From an uncultured Bacteroidales bacterium (GTDB taxonomy: Bacteria > Bacteroidota > Bacteroidia > Bacteroidales > Bacteroidaceae), in NCBI GenBank assembly GCA_902781515.1, contig CACZJU010000016.1, forward strand, positions 21,042 to 85,041: DNA of 64,000 nucleotides. The letters run 5' to 3'. This document shows, piece by piece, positions 17,582-25,434 of this stretch; the stretch's first letter is position 1, and the number at the start of each line of letters is the position of its first letter. A program made the translations under genes and the position numbers. Below the pieces are notes generated by a model that was given only the letters and a program-made list of their open reading frames with translations, searched no databases and had not been told where the DNA came from.

Positions 17582-18174
17582 TGCGGTTCAACCTGTTTAG
17601 CGACACGCAACGACAGATGCAAGAACTTCTTCAGGAGACCCGCTCGTATGTGGGTCTTCAGAAGGAGGTTCTGGTGTTGGAGACTCGCGACAAGCTCTCC
17701 ATCATCCTCTCGCATCTGGCTATCGCCGTAGTATGTCTGGTGCTGGGAGGCATGGTGCTGCTGTTCTTCTCTTTCTTCCTGGCATACATCATCGGTCAGG
17801 CATTGGGCAACGTGGCTCTTGGCTTTGCATGCGTCACGGCCTTCGTCATTCTGTTGCTGATAGTTTTCTGGATGAAACGTGAGGCATGGGTGGTTCGTCC
17901 CATCAACAGCCTTACCGCTTCCTTGTTCGTTGTCAACGACGAAACCCTGACAAGCGAAAACGCAACAGAGAAACTGCGTGAAAGCCGCAGTCGCATGTCG
18001 GACAGCTTCGGACTTCTGGTCAACCCGTCAGACAAAGCGGAAGGCACCAATGCTAAGAGCATCAGCAATATGGTGAGTCGCGGCTTCGCCATTTACGAAG
18101 GACTGCGACTGGGATTGTCCATCGTACGAACCATGAGCAGCATATTTGGACGTCGCAAACGCCGCCGCAGATGA
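17581..18174 (+). CDS. Holin-like inner-membrane protein
   Basis: 197 residues with an amphipathic N-terminus, two close transmembrane helices (about 42-66 and 72-93) and a long polar, basic C-terminal tail ending RRKRRRR. It resembles the phage_holin_3_6 type of chromosomal membrane protein often paired with YtxH. There is no phage context, so a lysis role is unlikely. It overlaps the next gene by four bases (ATGA). Confidence 0.75.
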   Translation: MRFNLFSDTQRQMQELLQETRSYVGLQKEVLVLETRDKLSIILSHLAIAVVCLVLGGMVLLFFSFFLAYIIGQALGNVALGFACVTAFVILLLIVFWMKREAWVVRPINSLTASLFVVNDETLTSENATEKLRESRSRMSDSFGLLVNPSDKAEGTNAKSISNMVSRGFAIYEGLRLGLSIVRTMSSIFGRRKRRRR

Positions 18175-18374
18175 GTGACGGCAATTTCAATAGGGCTCTC
18201 CTACCCCACACTCCTTATCAAAGCGGATTGAAGGCTGGTAAGGCTATGGGCAGTATGCATGCTATTGAAGCCTTCAAGGACTATCTTGCGAAATTTCATC
18301 CTGAGCTCGACAACGAAAGTTTTCTTCAAAGGCTCGAAGATTTCCGTCAATTACTTTCCAACCGACTTCGCTAA
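18171..18374 (+). CDS. Small protein in the YtxH cluster, unknown function
   Basis: 67 residues, mostly helical by eye, with no transmembrane segment (MSDGNFNRALLPHTPYQSGL at the start). I do not recognise a family. The four-base ATGA overlap with the upstream membrane-protein gene and the matching strand argue that it is translated. Confidence 0.6.
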   Translation: MSDGNFNRALLPHTPYQSGLKAGKAMGSMHAIEAFKDYLAKFHPELDNESFLQRLEDFRQLLSNRLR

Positions 18375-18397
18375 GCATCGCTGAAGAACAAAAACAT

Positions 18398-18421
18398 GCG
18401 CACGGGATTCCTCTCGCGCGC
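18398..18421 (+). other. GC-rich hairpin in the greA leader
   Basis: GCGCACGGGA and TCTCGCGCGC pair around a TTCC loop with one mismatch. The hairpin is followed by GTACAATAACATTATATATGG just before the greA start at 18439. A matching element lies at 9903-9931, and a shorter hairpin precedes the oxidoreductase gene at 28835-28852. Confidence 0.55.
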
Positions 18422-18438
18422 GTACAATAACATTATAT

Positions 18439-18903
18439 ATGGAATACATGTCACAAGAGGGCTACGACAAAATCGTAGAGGAACTGCGCTATCTGGAACA
18501 GGTGGAACTGCCACGTGTGAAGGACGCTATTGCCGAAGCACGCGACAAAGGGGACCTGAGCGAGAATTTCGAATACCATGCAGCAAAGCGCGAACAGGGG
18601 AAACTTCTGAGCCGCATACGCTTCAAGCAGCGAGTGCTGGAGTTTGCACGTGTCATAGACACGTCGCGACTCGATGCCGACAGCGTGGGGCTCCTCAGTC
18701 GTGTGGAGGTCACCAACCTCACCACCAACAGCCGCATGACCTTCACCGTTGTCAGTCCTCACGAGGCAAACATGCGCGAGAACAAGATTTCCATCAAGTC
18801 CCCCATCGGACAGGCCCTGCTCAAGCATCACGCTGGCGACACTGTCGAGGTTCAAGTCCCAGCCGGCACCATCAAGCTCCGCATCGAATCCGTCACCCTC
18901 TAA
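18439..18903 (+). CDS. greA: Transcription elongation factor GreA
   Basis: 154 residues, the normal length. The N-terminal coiled-coil hairpin carries the tip segment DKGDLSENFEY with the acidic residues that reach the RNA polymerase active site; the C-terminal FKBP-like domain runs from about 80. GreA rescues backtracked polymerase by stimulating RNA cleavage. Start chosen at the ATG giving MEYMSQEGYDKIVEELRYL, typical of the family; a second ATG three codons on is also possible. Confidence 0.96.
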   Translation: MEYMSQEGYDKIVEELRYLEQVELPRVKDAIAEARDKGDLSENFEYHAAKREQGKLLSRIRFKQRVLEFARVIDTSRLDADSVGLLSRVEVTNLTTNSRMTFTVVSPHEANMRENKISIKSPIGQALLKHHAGDTVEVQVPAGTIKLRIESVTL

Positions 18904-18917
18904 CAATTTGTAGCAAT

Positions 18918-19054
18918 GTAGCAACGTAGCAACGTCGCATTAAGGTGTTTCCATATCTGCAGAAAGCTATATATATTTCCATAACTGCCTGATATAGAAA
19001 GATCCGCGGTTTGCATATCGAAAGGTGCTTAATGCTACGTTGCGACGTTGCTAC
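18918..19054. repeat. 26-bp inverted repeat enclosing 85 bp
   Basis: The arms at 18918-18943 and 19029-19054 match at 24 of 26 positions as inverted copies (starting GTAGCAACGT). The left arm continues into further copies of a GTAGCAACG word. It follows greA by 14 nt. It could fold as a long hairpin in the greA transcript or be a small non-autonomous mobile element; no coding frame lies inside. Confidence 0.7.
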
Positions 19055-19084
19055 AAAACCACGTTTTGCCCTCGCACCCTTGTG

Positions 19085-19233
19085 CAAGCCGCCCGTCTTA
19101 CGGCAATAAGACGCCCGTCTTACGGCGATAAGGTCTAGACCTTATGGTGATAGGTTCTAGAACTTATGCCCACAGGTTAACTTAACCTTTGTCGATAAGT
19201 TAACTTAACCTTTGCCCATAGGTTGCATAACCC
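19085..19233. repeat. Phased palindrome array, seven units at 22-23 bp pitch
   Basis: Palindrome centres fall at about 92.5, 114.5, 136.5, 158.5, 181, 204 and 226.5 (add 19000). Arms differ but remain complementary: TAAGAC/GTCTTA, AAGGTC/GACCTT, GTTC/GAAC, GGTTAA/TTAACC, GGTT/AACC. The 8-nt connectors are alike (CGGCAATA, CGGCGATA, TGGTGATA, TGTCGATA, TGCCCATA). No gene lies in 18904-19332; the array, the inverted repeat before it and a short AT-rich repeat near 19297-19330 are all it holds. Confidence 0.8.
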
Positions 19234-19332
19234 TTCGGCAGGAGGGATAGTAATGCAACGAAAGAGGCGGCCAGTGGTGGTCGTCTCTTTCGTTTTAAAT
19301 GATAAATATTAAATAATAAATGATAAATAATA

Positions 19333-20850
19333 TCATTGATGCTCGGGGCGGAGGAGGTCGCAGACGGTCTTGACGGGGTTGAAGGTTTCGAGGGGAACTT
19401 CAACGAAGACGGTGGACCAGTCGCTCATGGCTCCGTTCCAGAGGCCGGGCAGTTCGAGGGCTTTGAGTTCCTTGCCGCTCTTGCTCTTGTAGGAGATGAA
19501 ACCTGTGGCAGGGTCAACGAAGCGTGGAAGGTCGAACTTCTCGCCCTTGTAGTCGCGAATGCCGCAAACAAGGTCAACGGGGTTGAAGTGAGTGCCTTCG
19601 GTGAACATCTTCATGTATTCGGGATTGTTCTTGTCAATCTGACTGCTTTCGAGGATTTGCAACGAGATGCTGCCATCGGGGTTGTAGGCAAGGAATGGAC
19701 CTCCACCTGGTTCGCCCACATTCTTAACGACACCACATACGCGCATGGGGCGGTTCAGCTTCTTGCGCAGGTAGCTGACGAGTTCGGCATCCTCCAAATC
19801 CTTCAAGCCCGGCATATCGGTGCAGAGGTCGTGACGCACGAAACGTATCATTTCCTCAATCTGAGCGTGAGAATAGGCTCCAGTATCCAAGAGACGCAGA
19901 TAAGCAAAAGCCTTCGCCTGCAGCGATACGAGCACACCAGCTATCACCTGTTTCCAAGTCACCGTTACGGGTTTCAGTCTATCAGGCACAACATTATCGA
20001 TATTCTTCACAAAGACAATATCGCTCTTGAGGTCGCTAAGATTCTGAATGAGAGCACCATGACCACCCGGACGGAAGAGCAGCGAGCCGTCGTCCTGACG
20101 GAATGGCGTATTGTCCATATTGGCAGCAACGGTGTCCGTAGAAGGTTTCTGTTCGCTGAACGATACGTGATACTTAATCTTATATTTATTCTCGTATTCA
20201 GGCAGGATGCGCTCCACAAGAGCCTCGAAGAGCTCGCGATGTTCGGTGCTGACGGTGAAATGAACGTCGGCTTCACCACGCGACTGGGCATAGAGAGCAG
20301 CCTCCACGAGATGTTCTTCGAGCGGAGTACGAACCTCCTCGTCATAAGCATGGAACTGGAGCAAGCCCTTTGGCAACTGACCGTAATTCAGTCCTTCCTC
20401 GCTGAGCATAGCGCGAACCACAGCCTTGTAGTTGCCCTCGTCAATCAAGGCATCAACACCCATTCCCTCGCATACCTCGCAGGCATCGTCTAGAGCCTGG
20501 AAGAATGCAAACTTGTGAATGCCCTCGAAATACTGCTTCTCGGCTGGTTTCGTAGGCACATCGTAGTCGGCATCCAGAAACTCGAACATATCCTTGAACA
20601 TACGGCTGGCAGCACCAGAGGCAGGCACGAACTTCGTGATGTGATGCCCCTCGGCCTTGTAATCGTCCCAAGCCTTAACGTACTGCTTCTGAGCTGCATC
20701 GTCAATAGCCAAGATGCCGTTGCCAATGGCTGCTGCACCTGCCAAACGCAGGAATGGGAAACCTGTCTGAAAATCCTTCAACTGCTGGTTGATTTGCGCC
20801 TCGCTGATACCCTTGGCTTCAAGCTGCGCACGGTCTGTTGCTGTCAACAT
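19333..20850 (-). CDS. DUF4301 family protein
   Basis: 505 residues from the ATG at 20850 (MLTATDRAQLEAKGIS); the frame runs 10 codons further up but into the promoter. It matches DUF4301, a family found almost only in Bacteroidota. Conserved-looking stretches include KFVPASGAASRMFKDMF (near 80), RPGGHGALIQNL (near 260) and FLAYNPDGSISLQI. The Gly-rich pieces hint at nucleotide or phosphate binding, but no function is known. It is alone on the minus strand, divergent from relA. Confidence 0.85.
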   Translation of the reverse strand: MLTATDRAQLEAKGISEAQINQQLKDFQTGFPFLRLAGAAAIGNGILAIDDAAQKQYVKAWDDYKAEGHHITKFVPASGAASRMFKDMFEFLDADYDVPTKPAEKQYFEGIHKFAFFQALDDACEVCEGMGVDALIDEGNYKAVVRAMLSEEGLNYGQLPKGLLQFHAYDEEVRTPLEEHLVEAALYAQSRGEADVHFTVSTEHRELFEALVERILPEYENKYKIKYHVSFSEQKPSTDTVAANMDNTPFRQDDGSLLFRPGGHGALIQNLSDLKSDIVFVKNIDNVVPDRLKPVTVTWKQVIAGVLVSLQAKAFAYLRLLDTGAYSHAQIEEMIRFVRHDLCTDMPGLKDLEDAELVSYLRKKLNRPMRVCGVVKNVGEPGGGPFLAYNPDGSISLQILESSQIDKNNPEYMKMFTEGTHFNPVDLVCGIRDYKGEKFDLPRFVDPATGFISYKSKSGKELKALELPGLWNGAMSDWSTVFVEVPLETFNPVKTVCDLLRPEHQ

Positions 20851-20877
20851 AAGAATTAGATTTATTGTTAAGTATTG

Positions 20878-20885
20878 CAAAGATA
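20878..20885 (-). promoter_or_regulatory. Promoter -7 box of the DUF4301 gene
   Basis: TATCTTTG on the minus strand, 27 nt before the ATG. Divergent from the relA promoter, with ACGAATT heptamers between. Confidence 0.5.
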
Positions 20886-20889
20886 AACA

Positions 20890-20992
20890 TAAAATACGAA
20901 TTACGAATTACGAATTACGAAATTATTTCGTATCTTTGTGGGAACTTAAAATGAAATCCGAAATCCGAATTACGAAATACGAGGATGAACGA
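20890..20992. repeat. ACGAATT repeat running into the relA start
   Basis: Four copies of a TACGAAT-type heptamer lie upstream of the relA promoter box. Related words (CGAAATC, ACGAAATACG) continue through the leader and into the first codons of relA. Confidence 0.7.
20931..20938 (+). promoter_or_regulatory. Promoter -7 box of relA
   Basis: A perfect TATCTTTG, 46 nt before the relA ATG. The region at -33 is repeat sequence without TTTG. Confidence 0.55.
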
Positions 20993-22931
20993 CGAAATAC
21001 GAGATATATTAGCAACGATGGTGGGCGGTGAAGAAACGCGCGATGCGATGTTCACAGACACCAAGATGATTGACGAGGGAGCCACTCGACTGAGCGGCCT
21101 GCTGGCAAGCGTGTCGCCGTCATCTATCGGCACCGAGAACTTCCTCTCCCTGTTCATCACCACGGCTGGCGACATACGCACGATACTATATATGATTGCC
21201 CGCTGCCTGACAGACATCCGTCGTTATGATACAGAGAATCCCAACCCTGTTCTTGTGTCGGAGGCTGCAAACCTGTATGCGCCGCTTGCCCACAAACTGG
21301 GTCTCTATATGGTGAAGACAGAACTCGAAGACCTCAGCCTGAAATATTCCGAGCACGATGTCTATTACCACATCGCACACGAACTGAATCAGAAAAAGCG
21401 TGAGCGTGAAGAGTATATTGCACGATTCGTTGAGAGCATCGACAAGCGTCTGAAACAGACAACACTGAAATATCACATCAAGCAGCGCACGAAGTCCATT
21501 CACAGCATCTGGCAGAAGATGCAGAAACAGAAGGTGGATGTGGACGGAGTGTTCGACCTCTTTGCCCTGCGTATCATTCTGGATTCGGCACCAGAGCGCG
21601 AACATGCCGACTGCTGGCAGGTGTTCTCCATAATCACCGATATGTATCAGTCGAACCCCAAACGAATGCGCGACTGGCTCAGCAGTCCCAAGTCGAACGG
21701 CTACGAGAGTCTGCACATAACCGTGCTGGGACCTGACAACCGATGGGTGGAGGTGCAGATAAGAACCGAGCGCATGGACGATATTGCCGAACACGGACTT
21801 GCTGCCCATTGGAGATACAAGGGAATAAAGAGCACAGAAGGCGGCATTGAAGCATGGATGACCAACATCCGTGCTGCGCTGGAGGCTGGCGACAAAGACT
21901 CGCTGACGGGTCTTGTGGAGGACGAAGTGTTCGTGTTTACTCCTCGTGGTGACCTCTTCCGACTGCCGATGGGTGCTACCCTACTCGACTTCGCATATGC
22001 CGTACATACACAGGTCGGCAACCATTGTACAGGAGGTTTGATTGGAGGCCGTCATGTAACCCTGAAACAGAAGCTGCAGAGCGGCGACCATGTGGAAATC
22101 CACACCTCCAACAACCAATCGCCAAAACAGGATTGGCTGAACATTGCTACTACCAGTCGTGCCCGTGCCAAGATACGCCAGAGCCTGAAGGAGGCAGAGG
22201 CAGGACGCATAACGCTGGCAAAGGAACTGCTGGAGCGTAAGATGAAGAATCGCAAGGTGGAATACAGCGAACCCACGCTCATGCACACCATCAAGCGTTT
22301 GGGCTACAAAGTGGTGACCGACTTCTACAGAGCCATTGCCGAAGAGAAGCAGGACATCAACCAAATGCTGGAGGCGTATCTTTCGCAACAGCGTCATGAA
22401 CGTGGCGAAGACGAAGTGGAAACACGCTCCGCTGCCGACTACATCATGCAACAGGACGCTGACGATGAGCGACATCATTCCAGCGGCGATGTGTTGGTGA
22501 TAGACCAGAACCTGAAGGGCGTAGATTTCCAACTTGCCAAATGCTGCCGTCCGATATACGGCGACGAGGTGTTCGGATTCATCTCCGCAACAGGAGGCAT
22601 CAAGATTCATCGTGTTGACTGTCCGAATGCCCGAGCCATGCGCGACCGTGCTCCATATCGTTTCGTAAAGGCACGCTGGGCTTCGAAGCACGGCAACCAA
22701 TACAGCATCACACTGCACATAGTCGGACAGGACGATATGGGCATTGTGAACAACATCACGAGCATCATCTCGAAGGAAGAGAAAATGCTCATGCGTAGCA
22801 TCAACATCGACTCCAACGACGGACTGTTTTCAGGTCATCTGACTGTGATGCTTGAAGATACCGACCGTCTGACAAGCCTCATAAAGAAGCTGAAGACAAT
22901 ACGCGGAGTGAAGAATGTAACCAGAGTCTGA
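20985..22931 (+). CDS. relA: (p)ppGpp synthetase, RelA/SpoT family, hydrolase half missing
   Basis: 648 residues, about 85-100 shorter at the N-terminus than usual. The synthetase domain is intact (RTKSIHSIWQKM, then SNGYESLHITVLGP and EVQIRTERMDDIAEHGLAAHW), as are TGS (about 310-370), the Cys-containing CCRPIYGDEVFGF region and a C-terminal ACT domain. The hydrolase HDxxED motif is absent, and where bifunctional enzymes have ADRLHN this protein has ARCLTD. It therefore should make but not degrade (p)ppGpp. The synthetase carries an RMRDW segment, closer to bifunctional than to gamma-proteobacterial RelA. It is followed after 20 nt by the S9 peptidase gene. Confidence 0.9.
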   Translation: MNDEIRDILATMVGGEETRDAMFTDTKMIDEGATRLSGLLASVSPSSIGTENFLSLFITTAGDIRTILYMIARCLTDIRRYDTENPNPVLVSEAANLYAPLAHKLGLYMVKTELEDLSLKYSEHDVYYHIAHELNQKKREREEYIARFVESIDKRLKQTTLKYHIKQRTKSIHSIWQKMQKQKVDVDGVFDLFALRIILDSAPEREHADCWQVFSIITDMYQSNPKRMRDWLSSPKSNGYESLHITVLGPDNRWVEVQIRTERMDDIAEHGLAAHWRYKGIKSTEGGIEAWMTNIRAALEAGDKDSLTGLVEDEVFVFTPRGDLFRLPMGATLLDFAYAVHTQVGNHCTGGLIGGRHVTLKQKLQSGDHVEIHTSNNQSPKQDWLNIATTSRARAKIRQSLKEAEAGRITLAKELLERKMKNRKVEYSEPTLMHTIKRLGYKVVTDFYRAIAEEKQDINQMLEAYLSQQRHERGEDEVETRSAADYIMQQDADDERHHSSGDVLVIDQNLKGVDFQLAKCCRPIYGDEVFGFISATGGIKIHRVDCPNARAMRDRAPYRFVKARWASKHGNQYSITLHIVGQDDMGIVNNITSIISKEEKMLMRSINIDSNDGLFSGHLTVMLEDTDRLTSLIKKLKTIRGVKNVTRV

Positions 22932-22951
22932 ACAAACAAAAAACAAGAGAT

Positions 22952-25390
22952 ATGAAACAACTTATTTTACTAACAGCAGCCATACTGACATGTGGCACAT
23001 CATTAGCTGAGAGCATTCAGGTCAAGAAGATGCGAATTTCACAGCCCTACTCCACGGTCCGTCCCTTCATGACAGACACTACGGACGTGAATGGGAAAAG
23101 CTGGGATTTGCAAAAGGACTTGATGTCGAACTCTGTAAGTCCGCTTGCTTGGCGACAGGGAACAGAAACGGAAGACTCCATCCTCGCAGCACCCGACAAC
23201 GATGCCATCCGACTGGCAGGCTTCACCGTCCAGAACCAGAACTTCGCAAAGGTGAACGTAAAGACCAGCGGAGCGAAGGAATGCCAAGTATTCATCGACG
23301 GAACAATGGGTAACAACCAGAACCTCGTACCTGGTCGGCACGATGTGGTGCTGAAGATTCGTCAGGAAGCAGGCAAGGCCGACACCCTGAGCGTAAGCAT
23401 CGACAGCGAACAGCAGATTACAGTTAATCCAGAAGGGAAACAACCCTATACCCTGCGCACTCTGATGTACGGAGAGCGTATGGGAGGCATAGGTATCAGT
23501 CCTGACGGACGTTTCCTTGTTCAGGACAAATACGTGACGAAGAACGATGCGAAAAGCGATTGGACAAAATACCTCATCGACTTGCAGACAGGCAATCGCA
23601 GCATCGTTAGCGATTTCCGCGAATGGACAAGCAGCGGTCACCGATACATTGCTGCCCGCACCCTTAGCAATATGACCACGCAGTACGAGACTGTGGACGC
23701 TCTGACTGGCAAGCGCGAACCGTTGTTCAACGACCTGCAGAATCAGTCGGGACACTTCCTGCCGGGCGAGAAGCAGATGCTCATATACAGCACTACCGAC
23801 GGTCCGAAAGAAGATGCTGAGGTATTTGAGACATTGGTGCCCGACGACCGTCAGCCAGGATGGAGAAACCGTTCGAACATCAAATTGATGGATATCCCAT
23901 CTGGTCAGATTCGTACCATAACAATGGGTCAGCACAATGTTGGAGGTGCTGTGTCACCCGACCAGAAGCGTATGTTGCTGCACATCTATGAGAACGACAT
24001 CACACGCCGCCCATTCACATTCACAACAGCCGTCATCATAGACCTCACGACTATGGAGTGCGATACTCTGTTTGCTCATGACGGTTTTGCTGGACAAGGA
24101 CAATGGAGCCCTGATGGTAAGAGCATCGTGTTCCAAGGTAGCCCTGAAGCATTCGGAGGCATCGGCAATCGTGTGCCAAAGGGAATGACACCAAGCATGA
24201 TACATCAGGGACTTTACCGCATGGACCTCGACACAAAGAAGATAACACCTCTGACGGCAGACTTCAATCCCAGCGTCACCCGTTGGATATGGGCGAAGGC
24301 CGACGGAATGATTTATGCCTTGTGCGAGAATCACGACAATCAGGATATCTTCCGCATCAATCCACAAACAGGAAAGGCAGAGCAACTGAAGCTGACTGAG
24401 CGTTATGTCATGCGATTCGACATTGCCGACGAGAAGCCTCTGCTGACTTACTACGGACAGGGACATTCCAACAGCGACCGCCTGTATGTATATGATTTGA
24501 AGAAGAATAAGGAAACGCTGGTGGAGGACCTGAATGCTGTACGAATGAAAGATATCGAACTGGGTGAGTTTGGTGATTGGAACTTCCGTGCAGAACGTGG
24601 CGACACCATCTACGGACGCTATTATCTGCCACCTCATTTTGATCCAGAGAAGAAATATCCCATGCTCGTATATTACTACGGTGGATGTTCACCAACAGGC
24701 AGATACTTGGACAGCTATTACTCTTATCACGGTTGGGCTGCAATGGGTTATGTGGTTTATGTAATCCAACCCTCTGGTTGCACAGGTTTCGGTCAGGAGT
24801 TCGCAGCCCGTCACGTGAATGCCTACGGCGACTATACTGCTGACGATATCATCCAAGGTACAAAACAATTCTGCAAGGAACATCCCTTCGTTAACGAAAA
24901 GAAGATAGGATGTCTTGGTGCTTCGTATGGCGGTTTTATGACTCAATATCTGCAGACACAGACCGACATCTTTGCAGCAGCAATGAGTCATGCCGGAATC
25001 AGCGACCCCACAAGCTACTGGGGCTACGGTTATTGGGGCTATTCCTATAGCGCAGTATCGGCTGCTAACAGCTATCCTTGGAACAATAAGGAACTGTTCA
25101 CCGACCATGCTCCCCTGACTCTTGCCGACCGTATTCACACCCCCATTCTCTTCATGCATGGAGGCGACGATACAAATGTGCCTATCAATGAAAGCATCCA
25201 GCTCTTCACGGCTCTGAAGATACTGGGACGCGAGACGGCATTCGTAACGGTGAAGGGACAGAATCATCACATTCTCGACTATTCGAAGCGTCTGAAGTGG
25301 CAAAACACCATCTACGCTTGGTTCGAGCGTTGGCTGAAGGATGACCCGACATGGTGGAACACTATGTATCCGGAGAAGAACCTTAAGTAA
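22952..25390 (+). CDS. Exported S9-family peptidase (DPP-IV-like)
   Basis: 812 residues with a signal peptide of about 19 residues, a beta-propeller region (about 150-540) and a C-terminal alpha/beta-hydrolase domain. The catalytic triad can be placed: Ser658 in GASYGGF, Asp740 in HGGDDTNVP, and the His of QNHHILDYS near 773. Such enzymes cleave short peptides in the periplasm, often after Pro or Ala, and feed amino-acid uptake. It is probably co-transcribed with relA. Confidence 0.92.
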   Translation: MKQLILLTAAILTCGTSLAESIQVKKMRISQPYSTVRPFMTDTTDVNGKSWDLQKDLMSNSVSPLAWRQGTETEDSILAAPDNDAIRLAGFTVQNQNFAKVNVKTSGAKECQVFIDGTMGNNQNLVPGRHDVVLKIRQEAGKADTLSVSIDSEQQITVNPEGKQPYTLRTLMYGERMGGIGISPDGRFLVQDKYVTKNDAKSDWTKYLIDLQTGNRSIVSDFREWTSSGHRYIAARTLSNMTTQYETVDALTGKREPLFNDLQNQSGHFLPGEKQMLIYSTTDGPKEDAEVFETLVPDDRQPGWRNRSNIKLMDIPSGQIRTITMGQHNVGGAVSPDQKRMLLHIYENDITRRPFTFTTAVIIDLTTMECDTLFAHDGFAGQGQWSPDGKSIVFQGSPEAFGGIGNRVPKGMTPSMIHQGLYRMDLDTKKITPLTADFNPSVTRWIWAKADGMIYALCENHDNQDIFRINPQTGKAEQLKLTERYVMRFDIADEKPLLTYYGQGHSNSDRLYVYDLKKNKETLVEDLNAVRMKDIELGEFGDWNFRAERGDTIYGRYYLPPHFDPEKKYPMLVYYYGGCSPTGRYLDSYYSYHGWAAMGYVVYVIQPSGCTGFGQEFAARHVNAYGDYTADDIIQGTKQFCKEHPFVNEKKIGCLGASYGGFMTQYLQTQTDIFAAAMSHAGISDPTSYWGYGYWGYSYSAVSAANSYPWNNKELFTDHAPLTLADRIHTPILFMHGGDDTNVPINESIQLFTALKILGRETAFVTVKGQNHHILDYSKRLKWQNTIYAWFERWLKDDPTWWNTMYPEKNLK

Positions 25391-25430
25391 TTAAGAATTA
25401 AGAATTAAGAGTTAAGAATTAGGAGTTGAA
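25388..25430. repeat. TTAAGAA heptamer repeat before mutS2
   Basis: Five copies or variants of AATTAAG separate the peptidase stop from the mutS2 start. The same word follows mutS2. Confidence 0.8.
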
Positions 25431-25434
25431 ATAA

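Noticed and set aside
17581-18174. Phage holin and prophage remnant
   Set aside because: The holin-like protein lies in a chromosomal YtxH cluster; there is no endolysin, integrase, capsid or attachment site.
19085-19233. CRISPR array
   Set aside because: Units are 22-23 bp with variable palindromes and constant-like 8-nt connectors; there are no unique spacers of about 30 bp, no leader and no cas gene in the window.
19336-20493. Long open frame of 385 codons on the plus strand
   Set aside because: It is the mirror of the DUF4301 gene, has no family features and no promoter or ribosome site of its own.
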